A DNA stretch of 6,665 bases from JBCDCU01 sp039180865. GTDB taxonomy: Bacteria; Pseudomonadota; Alphaproteobacteria; Rhizobiales; JACESI01. The stretch covers positions 1 through 6,665 of the forward strand of contig JBCDCZ010000252.1 of the NCBI GenBank assembly GCA_039180865.1. The letters are read 5' to 3'. Of the stretch, positions 1-6,586 are shown piece after piece. The position numbers and the translations under genes were made by a program. The notes below the pieces were generated by a model. That model was given only the letters and a program-made list of their open reading frames with translations. It made no database searches and had not been told where the DNA came from. Within the stretch, counting starts at the first letter, position 1. Every line of letters starts with the position of its first letter.

Positions 1-155
1 GCCGGACTTGCCAGATTGAGTTATCCCCAATCCCACCAATGATGATGGTGTTCTCGCCGCTCTGGACAAGTTCAAAGCAATTGGCGATAACCAACGCGAA
101 CGCTTGGTTTTGAGCACCAGAAGATCCGCTTCAGCTGCCGTCGGGGGGCCAGAAA
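1..155. other. Left-edge region, no confirmed gene
   Basis: No complete gene is supported here. Plus-strand frames are closed by stops at 17-19, 40-42 and 111-113. One minus-strand frame is open from about position 130 leftwards to the window edge and reads like protein, with the stretch SGENTIIIGGIGDNSIW near the edge. It has no ATG; a TTG at 94-92 is the only candidate start I see, and it has no clear ribosome binding site. It may be the 5' part of a divergent gene, a remnant, or chance. The region should also carry the promoter of the NDUFA12-like gene, but no convincing -35/-10 pair is visible. Confidence 0.3.
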
Positions 156-536
156 ATGAGTTCGTTAATCCTGCAATTCTTTACATGGTGGAACGGGCAG
201 ACGTGGGGAACACGCTACTATACCTGGCGTAACGGTGTTAAAGTTGGGGAAGATTCGCAAGGTAACGTCTATTACCGAAACGCCGACGATACGCGGCGTT
301 GGATTATCTATAACGGACCGGTTGAGGCATCTCGCATTCCTTCAGGTTGGCACGGTTGGATGCACCACAAGGTGAAAGCGGCACCAAGCGAACAGAATTA
401 TGCGAAGCGCGAATGGGAACTTCCGCATTTGGCGAATCCGACCGGTACGGCGCATGCACGCCTTCCAGACAGTTCGCTGTTGAAACCGGACCCAAAGGTT
501 GCCCAGGACGCCGATTACGAGGCCTGGAGGCCTTAA
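156..536 (+). CDS. NADH:ubiquinone oxidoreductase 17.2 kDa subunit (NDUFA12 family)
   Basis: This 126-residue protein is the bacterial counterpart of NDUFA12, a small accessory subunit on the peripheral arm of respiratory complex I (NADH to ubiquinone, proton pumping). It is not part of the 14-subunit catalytic core. The family signature is visible: an N-terminal FFTWWNGQTWGTR segment (residues 8-20), then GxxVGEDxxGNxYYR (about 27-41), the tryptophan-rich GWHGWMHH block (about 64-71), and a C-terminal YEAWRP ending. Length is normal for alphaproteobacterial members, and there is no signal peptide, as expected for a subunit on the cytoplasmic side. The ATG at 156 matches the usual N-terminus; a G-run about seven bases upstream is a mediocre ribosome binding site. 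A DUF2155 gene follows 74 bases downstream on the same strand. No core nuo gene is nearby, so the subunit is encoded apart from the main operon as far as this window shows. Confidence 0.95.
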   Translation: MSSLILQFFTWWNGQTWGTRYYTWRNGVKVGEDSQGNVYYRNADDTRRWIIYNGPVEASRIPSGWHGWMHHKVKAAPSEQNYAKREWELPHLANPTGTAHARLPDSSLLKPDPKVAQDADYEAWRP

Positions 537-610
537 AACAAAGGTCGGTACGTTGGAAAAGCCCAAGTGCCGCGTCGACTATCGCAATTGTTGAAAGGAC
601 GGGTGACGTG

Positions 611-1165
611 ATGTCAACGCCGATTCTGGCTTGCCGAAAGCCAGTCATCAAAGACATCTGGATATGCGCCTGCGCGTTTTTTCTGGCGCTGGCAATCCTG
701 AGCCTCAATTCGACCCAATCAGCAGCAGAGCGTATTCAAAATCCAGTCGCGGTATTTGCCGGACTGGACAAAATCACCGGCAGAATTATTCGATTTGATG
801 TTCGAATCGATGAGACCGTCCAATTCGGAGCGCTCCAGGTCACGCCGAAGGCTTGCTATACGCGTCCATCGACCGAAACGCCTCAGACGACCGGCTTTGT
901 CAGAGTCAACGAAGTGACACTGGACCGGGAGGTGGAACCTTTGTTCAGCGGCTGGATGTTCGCAGCAAGCCCAGGTCTCCACGCTGTCGAGCATGCCGTT
1001 TATGACGTCTGGCTTGCCGATTGTAAAAGCGAAGAAGAATTCTCTTTAACCCCCGTCACGACATCGAATGACGAACTTGGGGGACGGGGATTTGTCGATA
1101 CGGACGACGTGGATGGTGCAAGCGCCGGACCTCCGGCACCTAAGCCCAATCCGCTGCGCGGATGA
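611..1165 (+). CDS. Secreted DUF2155 domain protein
   Basis: This 184-residue protein belongs to DUF2155, a family of unknown function common in alphaproteobacteria. It has a basic N-terminal stretch (residues 10-15), a hydrophobic segment (about 17-32) and a likely signal peptidase site near QSAAE (about 36-40), so it is probably periplasmic or envelope-bound. The conserved core runs from about 45 to 139: VFAGLDKITGRI, then a beta-rich part with QVTPKACYTRP, then FSGWMFAASPGLHAVEHAVYDVWLADC. Cys82 and Cys138 could form a disulfide once exported. The tail (about 140-184) is polar and Pro/Gly-rich, probably disordered. I start at ATG 611, preceded by GAAAGGA at 593-599. The frame stays open back to 347, but that part overlaps the NDUFA12-like gene and is not protein-like for this family. 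The gene converges on aat with 42 bases between the stops. Confidence 0.88.
   Translation: MSTPILACRKPVIKDIWICACAFFLALAILSLNSTQSAAERIQNPVAVFAGLDKITGRIIRFDVRIDETVQFGALQVTPKACYTRPSTETPQTTGFVRVNEVTLDREVEPLFSGWMFAASPGLHAVEHAVYDVWLADCKSEEEFSLTPVTTSNDELGGRGFVDTDDVDGASAGPPAPKPNPLRG
1149..1163. terminator. Short hairpin in the convergent gene ends (weak terminator candidate)
   Basis: A perfect 6-bp inverted repeat (ATCCGC, loop TGC, GCGGAT) overlaps the stop codon of the DUF2155 gene and lies 45 bases past the aat stop on the other strand. It is GC-rich and placed where two convergent transcripts meet, but neither side has a run of T, so it does not look like a classical intrinsic terminator. It may be coincidence within coding sequence. 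Confidence 0.2.
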
Positions 1166-1207
1166 TTCGCAGAAAATACTCGCTTTGGCATTCCTGGCGG
1201 GAGCTGG

Positions 1208-1885
1208 TTAGCGAACCGCAGTGTATTCGTTGATGACGTCAATTGCCGTTTCGCCGTCGATTTCCTTGGGCAACCTGAAGAAATTCGCGTTTCGCTGCAG
1301 CGCATCTTCCAGCATCAGGTGATATCGGGCGCGTGGAACATCGATTGTACCGAACCGCGTGAGGTGCTCGGTCGTAAATTGCGTATCAAGAAGCGTAAAG
1401 CGCCCGGCGATCAGACGCGCTACCAAATGCACAAGAGCAATCTTCGATGTGTCGGTCGCCCGTGAGAACATGCTCTCACCGAAAAACGCTGCACCGAGTT
1501 GGACACCGTAAAGACCACCGACAAGTGCCTTACTCTGATCGTAAACTTCAACGGTGAAGCAGCGGTTCATGTAGAAGAGATCGGTATAGAGATCGCGGAT
1601 CTGCTGATTGATCCAAGTCGCATTGCGGCCTGGTTTAAGCTCCGCGCAGCCGCTGATGACACCGCGAATATCTTCATTGATGGTGACACGGTACTTGTTC
1701 TGGCGGACTGTCTTTGCAAGAGACCGCGGAACGTGGAACCGTTCAAGCGGCAGCACGCCGCGTTCCTCCGGTTCGATCCAGAAAATACTTGGATCATCGG
1801 CATTTTCAGCCATCGGGAAGATCCCACAAGCATACGCCTTCAACAGCACTTGCGGTGTGATCTTAAAATTTGCCCCACTCGTCAC
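1208..1885 (-). CDS. aat: Leucyl/phenylalanyl-tRNA--protein transferase
   Basis: Aat transfers Leu or Phe from aminoacyl-tRNA to proteins with N-terminal Arg or Lys, making them substrates of the ClpS/ClpAP N-degron pathway in the cytoplasm. The 225-residue product has the family marks: AYACGIFPMA (residues 17-26), FWIEPEERGVLPL (35-47), TWI at 90-92, GGLYGVQLGAAFFGESMFSR (123-142) and LLDTQF (165-170). Glu137, Asp167 and Gln169 match the active-site residues described for the E. coli enzyme (Glu156, Asp186, Gln188). I place the start at GTG 1885, seven bases after a strong GGAGGAG. The open frame extends to a TTG at 1930, but the added residues are not conserved and have no ribosome binding site. 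The gene lies 63 bases after accC on the same strand and is probably the last gene of that transcript. Confidence 0.95.
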   Translation of the reverse strand: MTSGANFKITPQVLLKAYACGIFPMAENADDPSIFWIEPEERGVLPLERFHVPRSLAKTVRQNKYRVTINEDIRGVISGCAELKPGRNATWINQQIRDLYTDLFYMNRCFTVEVYDQSKALVGGLYGVQLGAAFFGESMFSRATDTSKIALVHLVARLIAGRFTLLDTQFTTEHLTRFGTIDVPRARYHLMLEDALQRNANFFRLPKEIDGETAIDVINEYTAVR

Positions 1886-1892
1886 ACCTATA

Positions 1893-1899
1893 CTCCTCC
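1893..1899 (-). promoter_or_regulatory. Ribosome binding site that fixes the aat start
   Basis: On the minus strand GGAGGAG sits seven bases before GTG 1885. It is one of the best Shine-Dalgarno matches in the window and lies inside the longer open frame that would begin at TTG 1930, so it argues for the shorter protein. Confidence 0.75.
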
Positions 1900-1948
1900 A
1901 ACCAGACACGACGAAGAAGTCAAACGCCAAAGGGCGCGACTGCCAAAC

Positions 1949-3289
1949 TCACCGTTGTTGAAGATAGCGTTCGAGCCAATGGATGTTGTAATCACCATCC
2001 AGAATGTCACGCTCCTCCAGGAGATCATGGAAAAGCGGGATCGTCGTCTCAACACCATCGACGACATACTCATCAAGGGCCCTTCGCAGCCGCATGAGGC
2101 ACTCGACGCGGTTCTTGCCGTGAACGATGAGTTTGCCGATCAGACTGTCATAATAGGGCGGAATTGTATAGCCTTGATAGACGCCGGAATCGACCCGAAC
2201 GCCGAGCCCGCCGGGAGGATGATATTGCGTTATTTTTCCAGGTGACGGCACAAAAGTCTTCGGGTGTTCCGCGTTGATGCGGCATTCAATCGCATGGCCT
2301 GAGAATTTAACATCCGATTGTGAGACGGAAAGCGGCCCTCCCGATGCAACACGAATCTGTTCGTTGACAAGGTCGATACCGGTCACGGCTTCCGTTACCG
2401 GGTGTTCGACCTGAAGGCGCGTATTCATCTCAATGAAGAAGAACTCGCCGTTCTCATACAGGAACTCGACGGTGCCGGCACCTGCATAACCAAGATCTGA
2501 TACCGCCTTGGAGCAAATGTCACCGATCTTGGCGCGCTCAGCATCCGTCAGAACCGGAGACAATGCCTCTTCGAAGACTTTCTGATGCCGTCTTTGCAAC
2601 GAGCAATCGCGTTCACCGAGATGAACTGCACCACCTTTTCCATCACCGAAGATCTGGATTTCGATGTGGCGTGGCTGACCGAGATATTTCTCAAGATAGA
2701 CCTGATCGTCACCGAAGGCGGCCTTCGCTTCGCTTTTTGCTGTCGCAACAGCCTGAATGAGGTCAGCTTCGGAATAGGCAACCTTCATTCCGCGACCACC
2801 ACCACCTGATGCCGCTTTGACAAGAACGGGATAGCCGATCTCTGCTGCAATAGTCTTGGCATCTTCGGGTGTGTCCACAGAGCCGGCAGATCCGGGAACG
2901 ACAGGAATACCAAGCTTTTCCGCCGTTTGTTTCGCCGTAATCTTGTCGCCCATAATCGATATATGCTTCGCCGACGGGCCCACAAATGTGATGTTATGGG
3001 CCTCTAGAATTTCGGCAAACCGGGCATTTTCAGACAGAAATCCGTATCCGGGATGCACGGCTTCCGCACCCGTGATTTCACAGGCAGCAAGAATTTCCGG
3101 GATCTTCAGGTAAGAATCGGTGGCGCGCGGCGGCCCGATACACACAGCTTCATCGGCAAGCCGCACATGCATTGCATTGGCGTCGGCTGTCGAATGGGCA
3201 GCAACCGTCTTGATCCCAAGCTCCTTGCAAGCCCTCAGGATACGAAGCGCGATTTCGCCGCGATTGGCGATCAGAAGTTTTTCAAACAT
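1949..3289 (-). CDS. accC: Acetyl-CoA carboxylase, biotin carboxylase subunit
   Basis: AccC carboxylates the biotin on AccB using ATP and bicarbonate, the first half-reaction of acetyl-CoA carboxylase and the committed step of fatty acid synthesis. At 446 residues it is nearly the length of E. coli AccC (449). It shows the N-terminal biotin carboxylase fold (KLLIANRGEIALRI, 4-17), the ATP-grasp centre with glycine-rich loop KAASGGGGRGMK (158-169), and the C-terminal domain (about 330-446). Residues expected to bind ATP, bicarbonate or biotin are present: Lys116, Lys158, His208, Lys237, Glu275, Glu287, Asn289, Arg291, Glu295 and Arg337, a shift of one from E. coli numbering after the first. 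ATG 3289 lies six bases after the accB stop and lacks a clear ribosome binding site, so translation is probably coupled to accB. The carboxyltransferase genes accA and accD are not in this window. Confidence 0.98.
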   Translation of the reverse strand: MFEKLLIANRGEIALRILRACKELGIKTVAAHSTADANAMHVRLADEAVCIGPPRATDSYLKIPEILAACEITGAEAVHPGYGFLSENARFAEILEAHNITFVGPSAKHISIMGDKITAKQTAEKLGIPVVPGSAGSVDTPEDAKTIAAEIGYPVLVKAASGGGGRGMKVAYSEADLIQAVATAKSEAKAAFGDDQVYLEKYLGQPRHIEIQIFGDGKGGAVHLGERDCSLQRRHQKVFEEALSPVLTDAERAKIGDICSKAVSDLGYAGAGTVEFLYENGEFFFIEMNTRLQVEHPVTEAVTGIDLVNEQIRVASGGPLSVSQSDVKFSGHAIECRINAEHPKTFVPSPGKITQYHPPGGLGVRVDSGVYQGYTIPPYYDSLIGKLIVHGKNRVECLMRLRRALDEYVVDGVETTIPLFHDLLEERDILDGDYNIHWLERYLQQR

Positions 3290-3295
3290 GACGTC

Positions 3296-3775
3296 TTAGT
3301 CGATTACAAGAAGGGGTTCGCCATATTCGACAGGCTGCGCATTATCGACGAGGATCTGTTTGATGATCCCGTCCTTATCCGCCGCTATCTGGTTCATGGT
3401 CTTCATGGCTTCGATGATCAGAACGGTCTGACCCTGATTGACGAAATCACCCACTGATACGAAGTTTGGCGCGCCGGGTTCAGGGGCAAGATAGGCTGTT
3501 CCAACCATTGGTGAGGTCAACGGCGGAAGATCGCCCGTTCCGCTGGCAGCAGCTGGCGCCGTGGCCGGTTCAGCAACAGCAGTGACTGCCGGAGCAGGTG
3601 CAGGCGATGGAGCTGGAGCGGGGGCGGCCATCGGCACTGAAACCGTCGCTGTCTCGCGAGACACCCGCACACGGACCTTCTCGTCTTCGATTTCAATTTC
3701 ACTGAGATCGCGTTCGACAATCAGGTCGGCCAGTTTTTGAAGATACACAAGATCGATCGGATCGGATTTGGACAT
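3296..3775 (-). CDS. accB: Acetyl-CoA carboxylase biotin carboxyl carrier protein
   Basis: AccB carries the biotin that shuttles CO2 from AccC to the AccA/AccD carboxyltransferase. The 159-residue protein has three parts: an N-terminal helical and charged region ending in VRVRVSRE (about 1-44), an Ala/Pro linker (about 50-80) rich in AP repeats, and a biotinyl domain (about 86-159). Lys125 in EAMKTMNQ is the biotinylation site, and the SPMVGTAYLAPEPG stretch before it is the usual lipoyl/biotinyl fold signature. I choose ATG 3775 because MSKSDPID resembles other alphaproteobacterial N-termini. A GTG at 3790 in the same frame would add five residues. The nearby AGGAG is about one base from GTG and about sixteen from ATG, so the start is not settled by ribosome binding. 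The gene lies 46 bases after aroQ and six before accC, the usual accBC pair. Confidence 0.96.
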   Translation of the reverse strand: MSKSDPIDLVYLQKLADLIVERDLSEIEIEDEKVRVRVSRETATVSVPMAAPAPAPSPAPAPAVTAVAEPATAPAAASGTGDLPPLTSPMVGTAYLAPEPGAPNFVSVGDFVNQGQTVLIIEAMKTMNQIAADKDGIIKQILVDNAQPVEYGEPLLVID

Positions 3776-3821
3776 AGTGCTTCGGTTCACGCTCCTGGTT
3801 GGTTTCCGGGCGGTTGGTAAA

Positions 3822-4262
3822 TTATGCGCCTGCTAACTGGCGACTTATGGCATTCAGCGCAAGTATATATCCATCTGTTCCAAAGCCCACAATGCTCCCG
3901 TGCGCGACCGGCGCCACATAGGAGTGGTGCCGGAAAGGTTCACGGGCATGGATATTGGAAATATGGACCTCGACAACCTTGCAATGTGAGCCTGAGATCG
4001 CATCGTGAAGGGCGACAGATGTGTGCGTATAGGCGCCGGCATTCAGAACGACCCATTGGTTCTTCGCGCCAGCGTCCTGGATCCGGCTGACAAGGTCACC
4101 TTCATCGTTTGTCTGGTAGGCCTCAATCGATAAACCAAGGCGTTCGGCCTCGGCTTGGCACTCAGCCACAACGTCATCCAGGGTCTTCGCACCGTAAACA
4201 CCAGGTTCACGGCTTCCGAGAAGATTGAGATTGGGGCCGTTCAGGATAAGAATCTGAGACAT
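3822..4262 (-). CDS. aroQ: Type II 3-dehydroquinate dehydratase
   Basis: AroQ removes water from 3-dehydroquinate to give 3-dehydroshikimate, step three of the shikimate pathway to aromatic amino acids. At 146 residues it has the normal size of the type II enzyme, a flavodoxin-like fold that forms dodecamers. Visible signatures are ILNGPNLNLLGSREPGVYG (residues 6-24), QTNDEGDLV (50-58), LNAGAYTHTSVAL (73-85) and VEVHISNIHAREPFRHHS (97-114). Arg18, Tyr23 and His100 correspond to the active-site Arg, the catalytic Tyr on the lid loop and the catalytic His of the Mycobacterium tuberculosis enzyme. The start is ATG 4262. No good ribosome binding site is visible before it, but the N-terminus fits the family exactly. 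Its position directly before accBC is, to my knowledge, common in proteobacteria. Confidence 0.97.
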   Translation of the reverse strand: MSQILILNGPNLNLLGSREPGVYGAKTLDDVVAECQAEAERLGLSIEAYQTNDEGDLVSRIQDAGAKNQWVVLNAGAYTHTSVALHDAISGSHCKVVEVHISNIHAREPFRHHSYVAPVAHGSIVGFGTDGYILALNAISRQLAGA

Positions 4263-4293
4263 AAGACGTGCTGTTTGAGGGCGTAACGCACGC

Positions 4294-4323
4294 TTTATAG
4301 GTATCCCGTTCAGAAAGGGGAAG
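4294..4323 (-). promoter_or_regulatory. Possible promoter ahead of aroQ-accB-accC-aat
   Basis: In the 94-base gap between the ScsC-like gene and aroQ, the minus strand has TATAAA (4299-4294), a good -10 match, about 32 bases before the aroQ start. At 17-18 bases spacing the upstream hexamer is only TTCCCC or CTTCCC, a poor -35. The gap is the largest within the minus-strand block, which makes an internal promoter plausible, but the call rests mainly on the -10 box. Confidence 0.22.
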
Positions 4324-4356
4324 ATATTTCCGTTTGCGCGTGTCGGACAGGTCCCA

Positions 4357-5157
4357 TTACGAACAGATTGTTTGCCCGCATTGCCGCATTGATTCGATTT
4401 TTTCTTTCAAAACATCGAAGCCAACGGCACCCGGCAGGATCTCTTCGCCAATAATGAATGTCGGGGTTCCGGTCAGCCCTAAAGCGTTCGCAAGGCCGTA
4501 GACTTCGCCGATTGCGCTTTCAACCAGGGGACTGTCCATGATCGTACGCAATTCCGCTTCATCGAAGCCTTCTCGTTTGGCAAGAACCATAGCGCTTTCT
4601 TCATCAAGCGTTGCTCGCGCTGAAAGGAAGCTTCGATGAAGATCGAGATACCGTTTTTCGTCCACTTTGGCGGCTGCAATAGCGACCCGCGCCGCGCCGA
4701 CGGATCCTTCACCAAGCACAGGAAATTCTTTTAACACGATCTTCAGATTGGGATCGTTTTCAACGAGACGCTCAACATCAGGCCACGCCCTGCGACAAAA
4801 CCCGCAATTATAATCGAAGAACTCAATCATCGTGACATCGCCATCGGGATTGCCCATGACGACCTGATGTTCTCCGTCCACGAGTACGTTACGCTGATCT
4901 TGAAGCGCCAAACGGCGTTGCTCGACAGCAGCCTGTTGTTGTTTGCGTTCGAAAGCTTCGAGCGCCTCCACAATGACTTCGGGGTTTTCAAGGAGATAAT
5001 CGCGAACGATCTCTTCGATATCAGAACGCTCGAGCGCGCCCTCCGCGTACGCCGCATTGTGCGGAACCGCCAGAAGAAACAAGGCTGCGAAGAGTCCAGT
5101 AAAACCGGCCCGAAGCGGACGCCTCACGTAAAAGGCGGCAAAATACTGTTTTATCAT
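4357..5157 (-). CDS. Periplasmic DsbA-family thiol-disulfide oxidoreductase, ScsC-like
   Basis: This 266-residue exported thioredoxin-fold protein probably oxidises or isomerises disulfides in the periplasm. Residues 1-38 form a signal peptide (basic start, hydrophobic 19-32, cleavage near AYA-EG). Residues about 43-75 (RSDIEEIVRDYLLENPEVIV) resemble the ScsC N-terminal domain, which mediates oligomerisation in Proteus ScsC; a charged Gln-rich helix follows to about 90. The catalytic domain has FFDYNCGFC with Cys118 and Cys121 (CGFC) and the cis-proline loop TGTPTFIIG with Pro232. An extra cysteine pair, Cys260 and Cys265, lies at the very C-terminus. ATG 5157 follows GGAGG at 5172-5168 by ten bases. 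The gene lies 49 bases after the M48 protease gene. No DsbB- or DsbD/ScsB-like membrane partner is in the window, so whether it acts as oxidase or isomerase cannot be decided here. Confidence 0.92.
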   Translation of the reverse strand: MIKQYFAAFYVRRPLRAGFTGLFAALFLLAVPHNAAYAEGALERSDIEEIVRDYLLENPEVIVEALEAFERKQQQAAVEQRRLALQDQRNVLVDGEHQVVMGNPDGDVTMIEFFDYNCGFCRRAWPDVERLVENDPNLKIVLKEFPVLGEGSVGAARVAIAAAKVDEKRYLDLHRSFLSARATLDEESAMVLAKREGFDEAELRTIMDSPLVESAIGEVYGLANALGLTGTPTFIIGEEILPGAVGFDVLKEKIESMRQCGQTICS

Positions 5158-5206
5158 CGTTTTGCTTCCTCCGAGGCTGGCAGAACGGACACTGCGCTCT
5201 CAAGCT

Positions 5207-6586
5207 TTAGAGCTTGGGGCGGCGATAGGCAATGATGTCGTCGGCCTGAAGCCATCCGCGCGACCCGGTCGGCAAACGTTTCTTCGCCCGCGCCGCATAG
5301 GTTTTCGCGCCCTTGATATCACCGAAGAAGAACAGACCATTAGCAGTGGCAAGTTCAGCATCTCCGATCCTGCCTTCGCGCGCATAGGCGATCGCCAACT
5401 GGCGATGAGCGTTGCCGATGCTCTGATCGAGCGCGACGGCTTCCCGCAACACCTTGATCGCTTCTTGGGTGTGTTTCGGATCCTCGGTTGCAACGAGCGC
5501 GTGACCGAGCATGGCTTTCATCAAAGGTGCTCTTGGTGAAAGAGAAATTGCTTTTCTCAGTGGCGCTATGGCCCTAGCAGGCTGTGCGCTCTCCAGATAA
5601 GCTTGCCCCTTCAATTCCCAGAAATAGGGATAACGCGGACTGCGCTCGATAAGTTTATCGATTGCCCTTTGTGCCCGTTTAACATTGCCATGGCGATAGC
5701 CGACGATCGCCCGCGCGTAATCGGCTTCAAGGGATTTGTCCTTCTTCGGATAGCGCCGACCCACGGTCGTTGGGTGTTCCGTGAAGGCCGCGATCTTCGC
5801 CTGCATCAGGCGATGCCGTTTGACGAGATCTGGAGGGTCTTTGCGATTGAAATGTGGACTTTGCTGGGCTTTTTCACGAACAGCCCGAACGCGTTCCCGA
5901 GGCAGAGGGTGCGACAGGAGATAGGGATCGATAAAACGCCCGGAAAGCGGGATTTGGCGTTGCAGACGCTCGAAAGTGCTGATGATGCCCTGGGCTGACT
6001 GTCCCGTCTTTTCAAGAAGAATTAGGGCGGCTCTATCTGCCGCCGCCTCTTCAGTTCGCTGATGGGCAAGAATAGTCCTTTGAGCGAGCGATTGCCCACC
6101 CTGTAGAGCGCCAAAGCCCCCTTGAACGGCAGCGCCACTGCCGGAGGCGGCACCGGCCACGACGGCGGCGCCAGCGAGAAGCTGCGAAAAGATCCCAATC
6201 GCGCGGGCACCGGCTGCTGCCTGACGGATACGGGCCAGGTGCCCACCTTGAATGTGGCCCGCCTCGTGCGCGATCACGCCGATGACTTCGTTCGGTGTTT
6301 CAGCTTGCTGCAACGTACCAAGATTCATGAACATCCGCCGACCATCGGCGACGAATGCATTGAAGTCTTTCGAGTTCACAAGGTGAATATTGACGAATCC
6401 GGTCTGAAACCCGGCAGCCTTAAATATCTCTGCTGAGTAATCCCGCATCAGTGCTTCGATTTCCGAATCGCGAACAAGCGGAATCCCGCCACGCTGCGCA
6501 TTGGCGCTCGAAACGATTGATGTTGCTGCGATGACACCCGCAAAGCATAGGCTCAAGGTTTTTTTAGCCAAGGGCTTGAACGGCAT
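5207..6586 (-). CDS. Periplasmic M48 family metalloprotease with TPR domain (BepA-like)
   Basis: This 459-residue exported zinc protease resembles E. coli BepA (YfgC), which checks outer-membrane proteins during assembly. Residues 1-30 form a signal peptide (KKTLSLCFAGVIAA core, cleavage after ANA). The M48 domain spans about 35-245. The HEAGH zinc motif is at 107-111 (His107, Glu108, His111); Glu180 in TEEAAAD is the expected third ligand. SHPLPRERV (225-233) carries the conserved His found in BepA-type enzymes. A Gly/Ala-rich hydrophobic stretch (about 128-165) sits between the zinc motifs, as in BepA. From about 285 to 440 there are TPR-like helices (for example AYLESAQPARAIAPLRKAI). I choose ATG 6586, nine bases after GAGGT; the open frame extends to TTG 6631, which would put 15 residues ahead of the signal peptide. 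The gene is first in the minus-strand block here, with the ScsC-like gene next. Confidence 0.93.
   Translation of the reverse strand: MPFKPLAKKTLSLCFAGVIAATSIVSSANAQRGGIPLVRDSEIEALMRDYSAEIFKAAGFQTGFVNIHLVNSKDFNAFVADGRRMFMNLGTLQQAETPNEVIGVIAHEAGHIQGGHLARIRQAAAGARAIGIFSQLLAGAAVVAGAASGSGAAVQGGFGALQGGQSLAQRTILAHQRTEEAAADRAALILLEKTGQSAQGIISTFERLQRQIPLSGRFIDPYLLSHPLPRERVRAVREKAQQSPHFNRKDPPDLVKRHRLMQAKIAAFTEHPTTVGRRYPKKDKSLEADYARAIVGYRHGNVKRAQRAIDKLIERSPRYPYFWELKGQAYLESAQPARAIAPLRKAISLSPRAPLMKAMLGHALVATEDPKHTQEAIKVLREAVALDQSIGNAHRQLAIAYAREGRIGDAELATANGLFFFGDIKGAKTYAARAKKRLPTGSRGWLQADDIIAYRRPKL

Noticed and set aside
347..610. Upstream extension of the DUF2155 frame across the NDUFA12-like gene
   Set aside because: The added 88 codons overlap a well-supported gene in another frame, and a signal peptide begins properly at ATG 611 behind a ribosome binding site.
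304..708. Minus-strand open frame of 134 codons opposite the NDUFA12-like and DUF2155 genes
   Set aside because: It is composed of the reverse frame of real genes, and its sequence is Arg/Pro/Ser-rich with no domain signal.
1166..1207. Distant inverted repeat TCGCT/AGCGA between the convergent genes
   Set aside because: Five base pairs separated by more than 20 bases with no T-run is expected by chance.
1499..2245. Long plus-strand open frame of 248 codons antisense to aat and the end of accC
   Set aside because: It mirrors the codon frame of two clearly conserved minus-strand genes, spans their junction, and its translation shows no recognisable family features.
3540..3630. Repetitive GC-rich sequence inside accB
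   Set aside because: It simply encodes the Ala/Pro linker normal for AccB proteins and is not an independent repeat element.
5201..5216. Palindrome CAAGCT-TTAG-AGCTTG over the M48 protease stop codon
   Set aside because: The stem is only six base pairs, moderately AT-rich, and no T-run follows on the minus strand. It is too weak to call a terminator, and transcription may well continue into the ScsC-like gene.
6090..6210. Possible membrane helix in the Gly/Ala-rich part of the M48 protease
   Set aside because: BepA-type proteases have a similar hydrophobic loop between the zinc motifs without being integral membrane proteins, so I treat it as part of the fold.
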